Assembly: GCA_020853025.1 (NCBI GenBank)
Contig: JADYZP010000040.1
Coordinates: 1-64,000 of the forward strand
Reading direction: 5' to 3'
Source: Burkholderiales bacterium
GTDB lineage: Bacteria > Pseudomonadota > Gammaproteobacteria > Burkholderiales > Casimicrobiaceae
Length of the DNA: 64,000 bases
Shown one piece after another: positions 19,999 through 32,402 of the stretch. The notes beneath the pieces are model-generated. The model did no database searches and had not been told where the DNA came from. It saw only the letters and a program-made list of their open reading frames with translations. The translations under genes were made by a program, and so were the position numbers. The number at the start of each line of letters is the position of its first letter. Position 1 is the stretch's first letter.

Positions 19999-20346
19999 AT
20001 GGAACCGAGTATGTACCCCGATGTGTCCAAGGAGCTCGCGCAAAAGCGCAGGGAGCTCGCACCGGAAATCTACGCTGCGTTCCGGACCTTTAGCCAACGC
20101 GTCTTTGCCGATGGCGCACTGCCACCAAAAACCAAGCAACTCATCGCAGTCGCAGTAGCGCACGTGACGCAGTGTCCATATTGCATCCGTGGCCACACCG
20201 AGCTGGCATCGAAGAATGGTGCAACCGAACAGGAGATCATGGAAGCGATTTGGGTTGCGGCGGAGATGCGCGCCGGCGCTGCCTACGCGCATTCGATCCT
20301 CGCCATCGATGCAATGGGTCAAAGCGGGGCAAAGCCAGGCGCGTGA
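19999..20346 (+). CDS. Carboxymuconolactone decarboxylase / AhpD-like protein
   Basis: The 115 residues form the all-helical CMD/AhpD fold. The redox motif CPYCIRGH carries the CxxC plus a downstream His used by AhpD-type alkylhydroperoxidases. The segment GATEQEIMEAIWVAAEMRAGAAYAH is the family's second conserved helix. It is likely a small oligomeric disulfide reductase or peroxidase. The start is the ATG at 19999, because GGGGAGG lies just upstream. An earlier in-frame ATG at 19966 lacks one. Confidence 0.85.
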   Translation: MEPSMYPDVSKELAQKRRELAPEIYAAFRTFSQRVFADGALPPKTKQLIAVAVAHVTQCPYCIRGHTELASKNGATEQEIMEAIWVAAEMRAGAAYAHSILAIDAMGQSGAKPGA

Positions 20347-20367
20347 AGCAATGCGATGCCGGACCGC

Positions 20368-21153
20368 TTAGCGCCGAGAGCCGGTTGCGCTTTCGACTTC
20401 GACCGAGAAATCGGGATCGAAACGAGGGTTCTCGTTCACCCCGTCCATCGCGTAGCCGCGCGGGTTGCACACCACCCGCGTTCCATTCAGGACATAGTCG
20501 AAGCTGTCGTGCGTATGGCCATGAATCCATAGGCTCGTGCGGCTTCCGTCGAGCAGGTGTTCGGCATCGGACACGAAACAAGGGTTCAGCAGCGATTCGG
20601 CGAACCTCGGGTGGATGCTCGTTGGCGATGGAGCATGGTGGGTAATCACCACGGTCGGTCCGGCGTACGGTGCCGCCAGCTTGCTCTCGAGCCACGCGGC
20701 CTGAATCTCGAAAAGCGCGGCGGAGTCGGCGGGAGTGAACAGCGCTTCCGAGGTCTCGGTGGCCCGGATCCTGCTGAAATCCCGCATGAGCTTCATCGCT
20801 TCCTGCGTCGCGACGGTGCGCTTCTCGCGGTCGTCGAACAGCATGAAGTCCGTCCACAGCGTGGCGCCCAGGAAGCGCACGCCGTCGAGTATGACTTCCT
20901 CGTTGTCGAGCACCCGAACGTTCGTGCCGGCGCTCAACCGCTTGAGTGCAATGATCGTTCCCGCGATGCTCCCTCCGTAGAATTCATGGTTCCCGGCAAC
21001 GTAGATGACCGGTTTCGCGAAGCCCGCCGCCCAGGAGATTGCCTCACGCGGTCGGGCGACGTCGCCGGCAATGATGACGACATCGGCATCGTTTTCAGGA
21101 ATCGCCAGTGTCGCGAGACTCAAATGCAGATCGGAGAGAATGTTCAGCTTCAT
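20368..21153 (-). CDS. Calcineurin-like metallophosphoesterase
   Basis: The 261 residues have the complete two-metal site in order: SDLHL, AGDVARP, GNHEFYGG, THHAPSP and GHTHDSFDY. The fold suits a phosphodiesterase or phosphatase acting on a small nucleotide or on nucleic acid. No signal peptide is seen, so it is cytoplasmic. The substrate cannot be told. It converges with the CMD-family gene and diverges from the DUF488 gene. Confidence 0.85.
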   Translation of the reverse strand: MKLNILSDLHLSLATLAIPENDADVVIIAGDVARPREAISWAAGFAKPVIYVAGNHEFYGGSIAGTIIALKRLSAGTNVRVLDNEEVILDGVRFLGATLWTDFMLFDDREKRTVATQEAMKLMRDFSRIRATETSEALFTPADSAALFEIQAAWLESKLAAPYAGPTVVITHHAPSPTSIHPRFAESLLNPCFVSDAEHLLDGSRTSLWIHGHTHDSFDYVLNGTRVVCNPRGYAMDGVNENPRFDPDFSVEVESATGSRR

Positions 21154-21255
21154 GATCGACCAGGCTGCGTCATATGATGCTTATGATATCGCGGTGTGCA
21201 ATGCGGCGACCATGAAGAAGGATGCGAGAGTGAGAGTACTAAACTGCCTGGATAT

Positions 21256-21804
21256 ATGGAAAAGGATGGCTCAGGACCGCTTGTCTGCACCATTGGCCAT
21301 TCGAACCGGCCGCTTGAGACGTTCATCGAGTTGCTTGGAGCGAATGCGGTTGAGCATGTGCTCGATGTGAGAACCGTGCCACGATCGCGCCACAATCCTC
21401 AGTTCAACCGGGAAACGCTCCCCGCATCCCTGGCTGCGGTCCACGTCGGGTATACCCACCTTCCAGGCCTCGGGGGTTTGCGCCGAGCGCGTGCGGATTC
21501 TCCCAACTGCGGATGGCGCAATCTCTCGTTTCGAGGCTATGCGGATTACATGCAGACTCCGGAGTTTGCCGACAGTTTGCGGCGCGTGATGGAGTTGGCG
21601 GTTACCGAGCGCTGTGCGCTGATGTGCGCGGAGGCGGTGCCTTGGCGATGTCATCGATCGCTGATTGGCGACGCACTTCTTGTCCGTGGCTTTCGCGTCG
21701 AGGACATCATCGGTTCCAGGGAGCGCAAACCACACGTTCTCACGTCGTTTGCCCAGGTCGTTGGCACGCAAATCACCTATCCAGAGCAGACCGACGTGCG
21801 TTGA
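21256..21804 (+). CDS. DUF488 family protein
   Basis: The 182 residues match DUF488: CTIGHSNRPLETFIELL at the N-terminus, DVRTVPRSRHNPQFN, LPGLGGLRR, FRGYADYMQT, and the cysteine-containing LMCAEAVPWRCHRSLI. The function is not established. The ATG at 21256 opens just ahead of the GHS motif, and an upstream in-frame ATG at 21196 adds unrelated residues. The gap to the next gene relic (21805-22039) shows no gene. Confidence 0.85.
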   Translation: MEKDGSGPLVCTIGHSNRPLETFIELLGANAVEHVLDVRTVPRSRHNPQFNRETLPASLAAVHVGYTHLPGLGGLRRARADSPNCGWRNLSFRGYADYMQTPEFADSLRRVMELAVTERCALMCAEAVPWRCHRSLIGDALLVRGFRVEDIIGSRERKPHVLTSFAQVVGTQITYPEQTDVR

Positions 21805-22039
21805 TCGGCCGTTGTCGTGAAAGAGACCGGAACGAGCGGGCCTTGCCGAGCCGCTGCGGTTGGCCGAATCAAGGCTTCCCTACAACGATTGTCAAGCCTC
21901 CCTGGTAGGCGACCGCTCATCGAAGGTCTAGGCTGCTTCGCTTGGGTCATGGTCTGCCGGCGGGGGTTTGCGGGAGGCTCGTCTTCGGCCAAGTCGAATG
22001 CAAAGCGGCGGTGTTCATCAAGTCCATCAATCAGACGCC

Positions 22040-22450
22040 ATGATTCGAGTGCTCCTCGCCGACGATCACGCGGTCGTGCGTGACGGCCTGCGCGCGCTCC
22101 TGGAGGCGCAGGCGGATATCGAAATAGTGGGGGAGGCCGCGAACGGACGCGAAGCCGTCCGCCAGGTGCATGACCTCAACCCAGACGTGCTGGTCATGGA
22201 CATCGCGATGCCGGAATTGAACGGGATCGAGGCGACGCAGCAACTGCACGACGCGCTTCCGTCGACGCAGGTGCTGATTCTGTCGATGCATTCGACCACC
22301 GAGCATATCTTTCGCGCGCTGCAGGCGGGAGCACGAGGCTATTTGCTGAAGGATTCCGCCGGCAGCGAGGTTGTCGACGCCATTCGTGTGGTGCATACGG
22401 GCCGGCGCTACCTCAGCCACAAGATTGCAGCGGGCGTCATCGACGACTAC
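22040..22450 (+). pseudogene. Truncated NarL/LuxR-type response regulator (receiver only)
   Basis: Residues 1-137 are a full receiver domain with the acidic pocket (LLADDH), phosphoacceptor D54 (VMDIAMPEL) and the KDSAG lysine. The coding sequence departs from its relative exactly after VIDDY, before the linker and HTH. It is the damaged copy of the regulator at 33881: 411 bases align without gaps with about 45 mismatches by eye. The frame then runs on through 38 non-conserved residues into the folP-like gene without a stop. It is most likely a relic, although D54 is intact, so a fused or stand-alone receiver cannot be excluded. Confidence 0.75.
22040..22450 (+). repeat. Dispersed direct repeat, copy 1 (partner 33881-34291)
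   Basis: These 411 bases are about 89% identical to 33881-34291 in the same orientation, 11.8 kb apart. Mismatches cluster in the first half. Roughly the last 240 bases differ at only about 13 positions, suggesting gene conversion or a recent exchange. Recombination between the copies could delete or duplicate the sdh-acnA segment. Confidence 0.85.
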
Positions 22451-22564
22451 AGTTGCGCATTCACAGCCGCTTCCGGTCATCCAGTCCATCCGGACCCCGT
22501 TTTCCACCAAAGGCAGCGCCGGTATTCCACCGGATGGCGCAAACGAGAAGATGCAGGAGCAGGC

Positions 22565-23491
22565 ATGAAACTGACCATGACAAGCGCAGGTTCAATCGTG
22601 AGTGGTTTCCGTTTGCCTGAGATAATCCACCCGCGGCGGCGTCTAGGAACGCGCGTCTTCGACTTTTCTCGCCAGGTTGCTGTAATGGCGATCGTCAACC
22701 GGACGCCAGACTCGTTCTACGACAAGGGTCGAACCTTCGGCCTGGACGAGGCCATCGCGTCCGCCAATACCGCCATCGCCGACGGGGCCGATTGGGTGGA
22801 TATTGGCGGAGTACCGTTTGCGCCCGGTCCCGAGGTAACCGTCACCGAGGAAATGGACAGAGTCGTCCCCGTTATCGAAGCGCTCTCCGGCCATGATGAA
22901 ATCGTCATCTCGGTCGATACGTTCCGCCCGGAGGTCGCTCGTCGCTGTATCGGGGCCGGCGCCCATGTGATCAACGACACGAGCGGCTTGCGCGACGTGG
23001 CGATGGCTCGGGTCGTTGCCGACAGCGCTGCCAGTCTCGTGATCACCCACAGTCTTTCCCCGCCGCGCCGCGCCTATCCTCGCCCTCGCTATGTCGATGT
23101 CGTATCGGAAGTGGTCGAGTTTCTCCGGAACAAGGCGGAGGTCGCCGGTGGTTGCGGGCTTCCGGTAGAACGCATCATCATCGATCCGGGGCTCGATCTG
23201 AACAAAAACACCTGCCATTCGCTCGAATTGATACGCCGTCTCGACGAGATCGCCGCGATTGGGCTTCCGCTGCTGGTTGCCGTCTCCAACAAGGACTTCA
23301 TCGGCGAAACGCTCGACCGGGAACAAGGACATCGACTTGAAGGCAGCCTCGCGGCCGCGGTGGCGTGCATCGTCCAGGGTGCGCGGATCGTGCGCATGCA
23401 CGACGTCGCCGCGGCCGTAGCCGTCGTACGCCTCACCGAGGCGATATTAGGCTTCCGCAAACCGGCCTTCGTCAGGCACAACGCGGAGTAG
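22565..23491 (+). CDS. FolP2-type dihydropteroate synthase homologue
   Basis: This 308-residue TIM barrel is closest to the actinobacterial FolP2 pattern: MAIVNRTPDSFYDKGRTF (41-58), DIGGVPFAPGPEV (79-91), ISVDT, INDTSG, IIDPGLDLNKNT (205-216), VAVSNKDFIGETL (238-250) and RMHDV. True DHPS has GGESTRPG and GxSRK where this has GGVPFAPG and VSNK, so an Arg and a Ser-Arg pair of the pABA pocket are missing. FolP2 proteins studied in mycobacteria lack DHPS activity. The ATG at 22565 has AGGAG five bases upstream, so it can be translated independently of the receiver relic in the same frame. A reductase gene follows after four bases. Confidence 0.8.
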   Translation: MKLTMTSAGSIVSGFRLPEIIHPRRRLGTRVFDFSRQVAVMAIVNRTPDSFYDKGRTFGLDEAIASANTAIADGADWVDIGGVPFAPGPEVTVTEEMDRVVPVIEALSGHDEIVISVDTFRPEVARRCIGAGAHVINDTSGLRDVAMARVVADSAASLVITHSLSPPRRAYPRPRYVDVVSEVVEFLRNKAEVAGGCGLPVERIIIDPGLDLNKNTCHSLELIRRLDEIAAIGLPLLVAVSNKDFIGETLDREQGHRLEGSLAAAVACIVQGARIVRMHDVAAAVAVVRLTEAILGFRKPAFVRHNAE

Positions 23492-23495
23492 ACCG

Positions 23496-24206
23496 ATGCA
23501 ACATCGCGATGAAGTACTGCTCGAGCGCTACGCGATACACGATCGAACGGTCCTGGGCGTTCGCGCCAACTTCATTGCCAGCCTCGACGGAGCCGCGACC
23601 CACGAAGGGCGCACCCGCGGCCTCAACAACGAAGACGACAAGAGGGTTTTCGATCTTCTGCGTATGCTGAGCGATGTCGTTTTGGTGGGCGCTGGAACGC
23701 TTCGTGCCGAGGGCTATCAGGAGTTGCGGGTCGAGGATCCGGCGGCCGCGTGGCGCGTCGAGCACGGCTTGCCGGCGCAACCAGTCCTCGCGGTCGTGTC
23801 CGGCGAGCTCAATCTTCGACCGGAGATGGCGGCATTCGCACGGGCTCCGGTCCGGCCGATCATCTTTACGCATCGGCACCCGACAGTGGAGAAGGAGCAG
23901 GACCTGTCTCGCGTGGCGGACGTGACGGTGTGCGGCGACGCATCGCTGGATCCGCGCACGATGCTGGCCGCGTTGGCTCAGCGCGGCCTCCGCCAGGTGC
24001 TGTGCGAAGGGGGACCGCACCTTTTCGGCACGCTGATCGAAGCGGACTGCGTGGACGAACTGTGCCTGACGCTCAGTCCCGTTCTCGAGAACGGCGCCGC
24101 AGGGCGAATCGTGGCAGGCGCGGCGCAGACTTCACGCGGTATGCGACTTGGCCATGTGATTCCCGCGGGCGATATGCTGCTGTTGCGCTACGAGCGCGCT
24201 CGATAA
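23496..24206 (+). CDS. RibD C-terminal-like / Rv2671-like reductase
   Basis: The 236 residues form one DHFR-like RibD-C domain: RANFIASLDGAATHEGRTRGL at the N-terminus, VLVGAGTLRAEGYQELRV, then QRGLRQVLCEGGPHLFGTLIEADCVDELCLTLSP. No deaminase domain is present, unlike RibD of riboflavin synthesis. It should use NADPH on a pteridine- or pyrimidine-like substrate. The mycobacterial relative Rv2671 reduces dihydrofolate. It starts four bases after the FolP2-type gene, so the two very likely act in one pathway. Confidence 0.82.
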   Translation: MQHRDEVLLERYAIHDRTVLGVRANFIASLDGAATHEGRTRGLNNEDDKRVFDLLRMLSDVVLVGAGTLRAEGYQELRVEDPAAAWRVEHGLPAQPVLAVVSGELNLRPEMAAFARAPVRPIIFTHRHPTVEKEQDLSRVADVTVCGDASLDPRTMLAALAQRGLRQVLCEGGPHLFGTLIEADCVDELCLTLSPVLENGAAGRIVAGAAQTSRGMRLGHVIPAGDMLLLRYERAR

Positions 24207-24384
24207 AAATGATGCTTCCACACGAATCGACCGTCTCCGCGCAGTACGCGTGCCGTGAGTGTACGATCAAGAAGCGGCAACCCATAAGCAACGATCTCGA
24301 TGGATACACGACATTGGGAGGCGGCTCGTGACCGACGCATGGCTCAGAACATTGCAAGCCACCATCTTTCGCAGGAACTCGAAC

Positions 24385-24807
24385 GTGGCAAAAGCTCGAC
24401 CGTTGTCGCCGCATCTCGGAATTTACCGCTGGCGCGTCAACATGCTGCAGTCGACTCTGCATCGGCTGACCGGTCTGTTCCTGTGTCTGGGTGCGCTGCA
24501 GGTGGCGTGGGGATTGGTCGCGGCTGCGACGGGTGAGGTGGCTTGGCGTGTATTTGCGAGCTTTTGGGACAGCTGGCCAGGCGTGGCGCTGCTTGTTTTG
24601 TGGACGTGGTCGCTGCTCTTTCACCTCTGCAACGGCATCCAGCATTTGCTTCGCGATATGGGGATGAACTTCGGGCCGCCAACGCGGGACCGCGCTCACA
24701 ACCCCGTCTACTGGTCCACCGGTTGGATCGTGATCGGCGTCAGCGTGGCGTTGACCTTGCTGGTGTGGGTCATCCTGATCCTGCGCGTCAGCGGCGGCAC
24801 GCCATGA
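24385..24807 (+). CDS. sdhC: Succinate dehydrogenase cytochrome b556 subunit
   Basis: About 140 residues with three membrane helices form the large anchor of complex II. RPLSPHLGIYRWRVNMLQSTLHRLTGL is the family N-terminus, with the quinone-site Ser and Arg. HLCNGIQHLLRDMG carries the haem-ligand His. The start taken is the GTG at 24385, which matches the usual protein start and has AGGAA upstream. A GTG at 24328 behind GGGAGG would add 19 residues and is also possible. The stop overlaps sdhD by four bases. Confidence 0.9.
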   Translation: MAKARPLSPHLGIYRWRVNMLQSTLHRLTGLFLCLGALQVAWGLVAAATGEVAWRVFASFWDSWPGVALLVLWTWSLLFHLCNGIQHLLRDMGMNFGPPTRDRAHNPVYWSTGWIVIGVSVALTLLVWVILILRVSGGTP

Positions 24808-25217
24808 GCGCGTATCCGGGTCAGGATTCGCTGCGCACTCCGCTCAAGATTGCGCGCGCATTGGGTCCCGGGAGGTCAGGCGTTCATCACTGGTGGCTGC
24901 AACGGGTCACCGCCATCGCGCTGATTCCACTTTCGATCTGGTTTCTGTTTCTCATGGGTACGCTGGTGCACGCCAGCTATCCGATGGTGCTGGCCACGAT
25001 CGCGCAACCGGTTCAGGCGGTGTTTCTGATGGTGCTGAGCGTCTGCCTGTTCTGGCATGGCGCGCTTGGGCTGCAGGTCATCATCGAGGACTACGTGCAC
25101 ACTCGATGGCTCGAGATCACGCTGCAGGTCGCGTTGAGCTTTGGCGCCATTCTGGGTGCGCTGGCCTGCGTGCTTGCGGTGCTCGCGATCTGGTTGGCGG
25201 GTGCCGCGCAACACTAA
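24804..25217 (+). CDS. sdhD: Succinate dehydrogenase membrane anchor subunit
   Basis: The 137 residues form three membrane helices. The N-terminal [23 protein letters not shown] and the helix-2 segment [17 protein letters not shown] are standard for SdhD. The latter His is the likely haem or quinone-region residue. The ATGA overlap with sdhC and 25-base spacing to sdhA show one operon. Confidence 0.9.
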   Translation: MSAYPGQDSLRTPLKIARALGPGRSGVHHWWLQRVTAIALIPLSIWFLFLMGTLVHASYPMVLATIAQPVQAVFLMVLSVCLFWHGALGLQVIIEDYVHTRWLEITLQVALSFGAILGALACVLAVLAIWLAGAAQH

Positions 25218-25242
25218 AGAGCGAAACCTGGAACAAACATCC

Positions 25243-27039
25243 ATGCCTTCGGAAAGCTACAAAGTCCAGACGCATCTATACGACGTGGTGGTGGTAGGCG
25301 CCGGTGGCGCGGGGCTGCGCGCCACGTTGGGACTCGCTGCCAAGGGGTTGTCTGCTGCCTGCGTCACCAAGGTATTTCCTACGCGCTCGCACACCGTCGC
25401 CGCGCAGGGCGGCATTGCCGCTGCCCTGGGAAACATGGGTGAAGACGACTGGCGCTACCACTTCTACGACACCGTGAAGGGCGGCGACTGGCTGGGCGAC
25501 CAGGATGCGATCGAGTACATGTGCCGCGAGGCGATTCCGGCGGTCATCGAACTGGAACACTTCGGCGTGCCGTTCTCGCGCACCGAGGACGGCAGGATCT
25601 ACCAGCGCCCATTCGGTGGCATGACGGTCCGCTATGGCGAAGGGATCGCACAACGCAGTTGCGCTGCGGCCGACCGCACCGGCCACGCGATTCTGCATAC
25701 GCTCTACACGCAGGCGCTGAAACACGATGCCAAGTTCTTTATCGAGTACTTCACCACCGACCTGGTGATGAACCCTGCCGACGGCCGCATCGTGGGTGTG
25801 CTCGCGATCGACCTCAACGAGGGCAGCCTGCATTTCTTCCGTGGCCACGCGATCGTGCTTGCCACCGGAGGTTACGGGCGCGCGTACTTTTCCTGCACCG
25901 GTGCGCATACCCAGACGGGTGATGGCGGCGGCATGGCCTTGCGCGCCGGCCTGGCGCTGCAGGATCTCGAGTTCGTGCAGTTTCACCCGACCGGTATCTA
26001 TGGCGCCGGTTGCCTGATCACCGAGGGCGTGCGCGGCGAAGGTGGCTTCCTCACCAATTCCAAGGGCGAACGCTTCATGGAGCGCTACGCGCCGAACGTC
26101 AAGGACCTCGCCTCACGCGACGTGGTCAGTCGCGCGATGACCATGGAAATCCGCGAAGGCCGCGGCATTGGCGAGCATGCCGACTACGTGCACCTGAACC
26201 TCGCGCACCTCGGCGCCGACGTGCTGCACGAACGCCTGCCCGGCATTTCCGAGACGGCGCGCATCTTCGCGGGCGTGGACGTGACGAAGGAGCCGATCCC
26301 GGTGCTGCCGACCGTGCATTACAACATGGGCGGCATTCCGACCAACCACCACGGTGAAGTGGTGCAGAAGGTCGACGGTGACCCCGATGTCGTGGTGCCG
26401 GGCCTGTTTGCGATCGGCGAGGGCGCGTGCGTGTCGGTGCATGGCGCCAATCGCCTGGGCACCAACTCGCTGCTCGACATTGTGGTGTTCGGCCGCGCGG
26501 CCGCCAGCCGTTGCGCCGAAGTCGTCCGGCCGGATACGCCACACCGCGACCTGCCTTCCGACGCGTTGGACGCGGCGTTGACGCGGCTCGATCGGTTGCG
26601 CCATGCCGACGGCGGGACACCCACCGCGCAGCTGCGCGTGAAGATGCAGAAAACCATGCAGGCCGACGCGGCGGTGTTCCGTACCGCCGAGACGCTCGAG
26701 GAGGGCTGCAGGAAGATCGACGAGATCAACGCGCAATTTGCCGACATCCGTATCAGCGACCGTTCGCTGATCTGGAATACCGACCTCGTCGAAACTCTCG
26801 AGCTGGCGAATTTGCTTGGACAGGCGGTCGGGACGATGCACTCGGCCGCGCAGCGTACCGAAACCCGTGGTGGGCACGCGCGCGAGGACTTTCCCGAGCG
26901 CGATGACGTCAACTGGATGAAGCACACGCTGGTCAGGGTGAATGACAAGGGTGCTTGTTCTTTCGACTACCGCCCGGTGCACTCGAACACCTTGTCTGAC
27001 GAGGTCAAGAGCGTGCCGCCCGCCAAGCGCGTTTATTGA
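25243..27039 (+). CDS. sdhA: Succinate dehydrogenase flavoprotein subunit
   Basis: The 598 residues include the FAD-binding [16 protein letters not shown] near the N-terminus. H50 in [11 protein letters not shown] is the covalent flavin ligand. [23 protein letters not shown] lines the active site, and the Arg in [18 protein letters not shown] is catalytic. Length and motifs are complete. The start is the ATG at 25243, since the upstream extension lies in sdhD. It oxidises succinate on the cytoplasmic face of complex II. Confidence 0.96.
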   Translation: MPSESYKVQTHLYDVVVVGAGGAGLRATLGLAAKGLSAACVTKVFPTRSHTVAAQGGIAAALGNMGEDDWRYHFYDTVKGGDWLGDQDAIEYMCREAIPAVIELEHFGVPFSRTEDGRIYQRPFGGMTVRYGEGIAQRSCAAADRTGHAILHTLYTQALKHDAKFFIEYFTTDLVMNPADGRIVGVLAIDLNEGSLHFFRGHAIVLATGGYGRAYFSCTGAHTQTGDGGGMALRAGLALQDLEFVQFHPTGIYGAGCLITEGVRGEGGFLTNSKGERFMERYAPNVKDLASRDVVSRAMTMEIREGRGIGEHADYVHLNLAHLGADVLHERLPGISETARIFAGVDVTKEPIPVLPTVHYNMGGIPTNHHGEVVQKVDGDPDVVVPGLFAIGEGACVSVHGANRLGTNSLLDIVVFGRAAASRCAEVVRPDTPHRDLPSDALDAALTRLDRLRHADGGTPTAQLRVKMQKTMQADAAVFRTAETLEEGCRKIDEINAQFADIRISDRSLIWNTDLVETLELANLLGQAVGTMHSAAQRTETRGGHAREDFPERDDVNWMKHTLVRVNDKGACSFDYRPVHSNTLSDEVKSVPPAKRVY

Positions 27040-27078
27040 ATATCGGCGCGCAGGGATTGCCGAGCATCAGGAAAGAAC

Positions 27079-27858
27079 ATGGCCGAATTCACGCTCCCGA
27101 AAATGTCCAAGGTGCGCAAGGGCAAGCACCACGCCGCGAAGCCGGGTGCGAAGAACGTGCGCAGCTTCCACGTTTATCGCTGGGACCCGGACGCGGGCGG
27201 CAATCCTCGGATGGACACTTACGAAGTCGACGTCGCCGGATCGGCGATGGTTCTCGACATCCTGCTCAAGATCAAGGACGAAATCGACCCGACGCTGACG
27301 CTGCGCCGCTCCTGCCGCGAGGGTGTGTGCGGCTCGTGCTCGATGAATATCGACGGCGAAAACACGCTGGCATGCACCAAGGGCCTCGACGAGTTGCCGC
27401 AGGGTCCGGTCAGCGTCTACCCATTGCCGCACCTGCCGGTGGTGAAGGACCTGGTGCCGGACCTCAGGCACTTTTACGCGCAGTACGCCTCGATCCAGCC
27501 GTGGTTGCAGACCCAGAGCGCAGCCGGCTCGCGGGAACGCCTGCAGTCGCCCGATGACCGCAAGAAACTGGATGGCCTGTACGAGTGCATTCTGTGCGCC
27601 TGCTGCACCGCCGCCTGTCCGAGTTCCTGGTGGAACCCCGATCGCTTTCTTGGCCCCGCGGTACTGCTGCAAGCCAACCGCTGGATCGTCGATTCCCGCG
27701 ACGAGGCGACCGGCGAACGACTGGACGATCTGGATGATCGCTTCAAGCTCTATCGCTGCCACACCATCATGAATTGCACCAATACCTGCCCGAAGGGCCT
27801 CAACCCGGCCAAGGCGATCGCCGGGATCAAGCAACTGCTGGTGAGCCGGACAGTGTGA
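27079..27858 (+). CDS. sdhB: Succinate dehydrogenase iron-sulfur subunit
   Basis: The 259 residues show the 2Fe-2S cysteines in [22 protein letters not shown]. The 4Fe-4S and 3Fe-4S motifs follow in [19 protein letters not shown] and [17 protein letters not shown]. It is about 25 residues longer than typical at the N-terminus, with a basic [21 protein letters not shown] leader. It completes the sdhCDAB operon. Confidence 0.95.
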   Translation: MAEFTLPKMSKVRKGKHHAAKPGAKNVRSFHVYRWDPDAGGNPRMDTYEVDVAGSAMVLDILLKIKDEIDPTLTLRRSCREGVCGSCSMNIDGENTLACTKGLDELPQGPVSVYPLPHLPVVKDLVPDLRHFYAQYASIQPWLQTQSAAGSRERLQSPDDRKKLDGLYECILCACCTAACPSSWWNPDRFLGPAVLLQANRWIVDSRDEATGERLDDLDDRFKLYRCHTIMNCTNTCPKGLNPAKAIAGIKQLLVSRTV

Positions 27859-27903
27859 GTGCAGCCGGACCAGCCATCGATTTCTTGTCGGACGGAGACT
27901 CGC

Positions 27904-28920
27904 ATGCCCATCAATCGCCAACAACTGTTGGACAACCGCCCAAAAGGCGAAGCGTCGCTCGACAATTTCAAGTTGATCAGCGTGCAGACGCCGTCGCTGG
28001 CCGACGGCCAGGTGCTGGTGCGTCACCACTTCCTGAGCATCGATCCCTATATGCGCGGCCGCATGAACGATGGCAAGAGCTACGCGACGCCGCAACCGCT
28101 GGGTCAGGTGATGCAGGGCGGCACCGCCGGCGAGGTAGTAGAAAGCCGCCACCCGGAATACGCCAGGGGTGACAAGGTAGTAGGCTCTGGCGGCTGGCAG
28201 GAGTACAGCGTCGTCGACGCCTCGCAGGCGGGCGCGTTGACCAAGGTCTCGAATGCGGAGATACCGCTGTCCTATTACCTCGGAGCGGTCGGCATGCCGG
28301 GTGTGACCGCGTGGTACGGACTGACGCAGATCATCGCACCCAAGCCGGGCGAAACGTTGGCCATCAGCGCTGCTTCCGGTGCCGTGGGTAGCGCCTTTGG
28401 CGTGCTGGCAAAGGAACACGGTTGTCGCGTGGTCGGCATCGCCGGGGGGCCGACGAAGTGCGAGTACGCGATGAACGAACTCGGATACGATCTTTGCGTC
28501 GACTACAAACGGTACCCCGACGCCACGAGCATGAGTGCCGCCTTGAAGCAAGCGTGTCCCGAAGGCATTGACGGTTATTTCGAAAGTGTGGGCGGCTACA
28601 TCCTCGATGCCGTGCTGTTGCGCACCAACACCTTCGCTCGGGTCGCGCTGTGTGGATTGATCGCCGGCTACGACGGACCGCCGCTGCCGCTGGCCAATCC
28701 GGGGCTGATTCTCACGAATCGGCTCAAGGTGCAGGGCTTCATCGTCAGCGATCACATGGAACTGTGGCCTCGTGCTCTGGCTGAGCTTTCCGCGTTGGCG
28801 GCCAGCGGCAAGCTGCGCCCGCGCGAATCGATTGTCCACGGCATCGAAGCTGCACCGGCGGCGCTCCTGGGCCTGCTCAACGGCAGGAATCTCGGCAAGC
28901 AACTCGTGCAGCTGGTGTAG
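27904..28920 (+). CDS. CurA-like NADPH-dependent reductase (MDR superfamily)
   Basis: The 338 residues are a zinc-free medium-chain reductase. SIDPYMRGRMND and LGAVGMPGVTAWYGL are leukotriene-B4 dehydrogenase/CurA-type motifs, and ISAASGAVGSAFGVLAKEHGC is the nucleotide-binding Rossmann turn. It likely reduces the double bond of alpha,beta-unsaturated carbonyls. The ATG at 27904 is preceded by GGAG. It lies 45 bases after sdhB and may be read with it, but its chemistry is not part of the TCA cycle. Confidence 0.85.
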   Translation: MPINRQQLLDNRPKGEASLDNFKLISVQTPSLADGQVLVRHHFLSIDPYMRGRMNDGKSYATPQPLGQVMQGGTAGEVVESRHPEYARGDKVVGSGGWQEYSVVDASQAGALTKVSNAEIPLSYYLGAVGMPGVTAWYGLTQIIAPKPGETLAISAASGAVGSAFGVLAKEHGCRVVGIAGGPTKCEYAMNELGYDLCVDYKRYPDATSMSAALKQACPEGIDGYFESVGGYILDAVLLRTNTFARVALCGLIAGYDGPPLPLANPGLILTNRLKVQGFIVSDHMELWPRALAELSALAASGKLRPRESIVHGIEAAPAALLGLLNGRNLGKQLVQLV

Positions 28921-29056
28921 CGTCGTCGTCGACGCGTGCGCGATGCGGGTCCCGGAAGCGACAACCAACTCACCCGCGAGGTGGAAAGTCTGGAGAAGGC
29001 AATCGTCGACCAGAACAAGGCGTCTGCTTCGGCTTGATCTCCTCAGAACAGGCCGG

Positions 29057-31930
<2,874 letters not shown>

Positions 31931-32402
31931 GGGATGCTCCTCCAAAATCGCAACGGCGATCAATGCAAATGCACGATCGTCGACTGAGGCGAGACAATGA
32001 GCGGTGCCGGATAAATACCCTATCAAATCAGCACCAGTGTCGGCGCTGCCAGCGTCAAGCGCCCCTCTGCGGAAATCGATGCGGCAGGTACCCTATCGCG
32101 GATGACCCCCGGTGCGGGAGCCATCTCGCACATGGCGGCGATGATGCGCAGATAATAGCGCGACCCGTTGCAGCGGAGTTGGGGCGGCGACGTGAAGCCA
32201 TCGCGTTCGGGATGCGCACGGGTCGCGCGCTGCGCGTGACGCTGCACGTGCCGCTGCGCGTGATAATGTACGCTGAGAAAAGCTCGAGGCGCCGCGCAAT
32301 CCGTGCGGATCGCCGGCTTGGGTCCGTCCACCCCAAGCTCGCCCGCGGGACCCGGCCGATCCGGTATCGCGTACATGGCGCGGAGGGTGCGAGGAGAAAC
32401 GG
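31931..32402. other. Divergent intergenic region between acnA and the PAS kinase
   Basis: These 472 bases carry no credible gene. They must hold the acnA promoter (minus) and the kinase promoter (plus). A TGATAATGT stretch at 32261-32269 could be an extended -10 for the kinase, but no convincing -35 is seen. GAGGAG just before 32403 is the kinase ribosome-binding site. Confidence 0.45.

Noticed and set aside
22040-23491. A single designed receiver-DHPS fusion protein
   Set aside because: Not accepted as the main call because the receiver is an evident copy of the 33.9 kb gene and the folP-like gene has its own strong AGGAG and ATG; kept as a finding.
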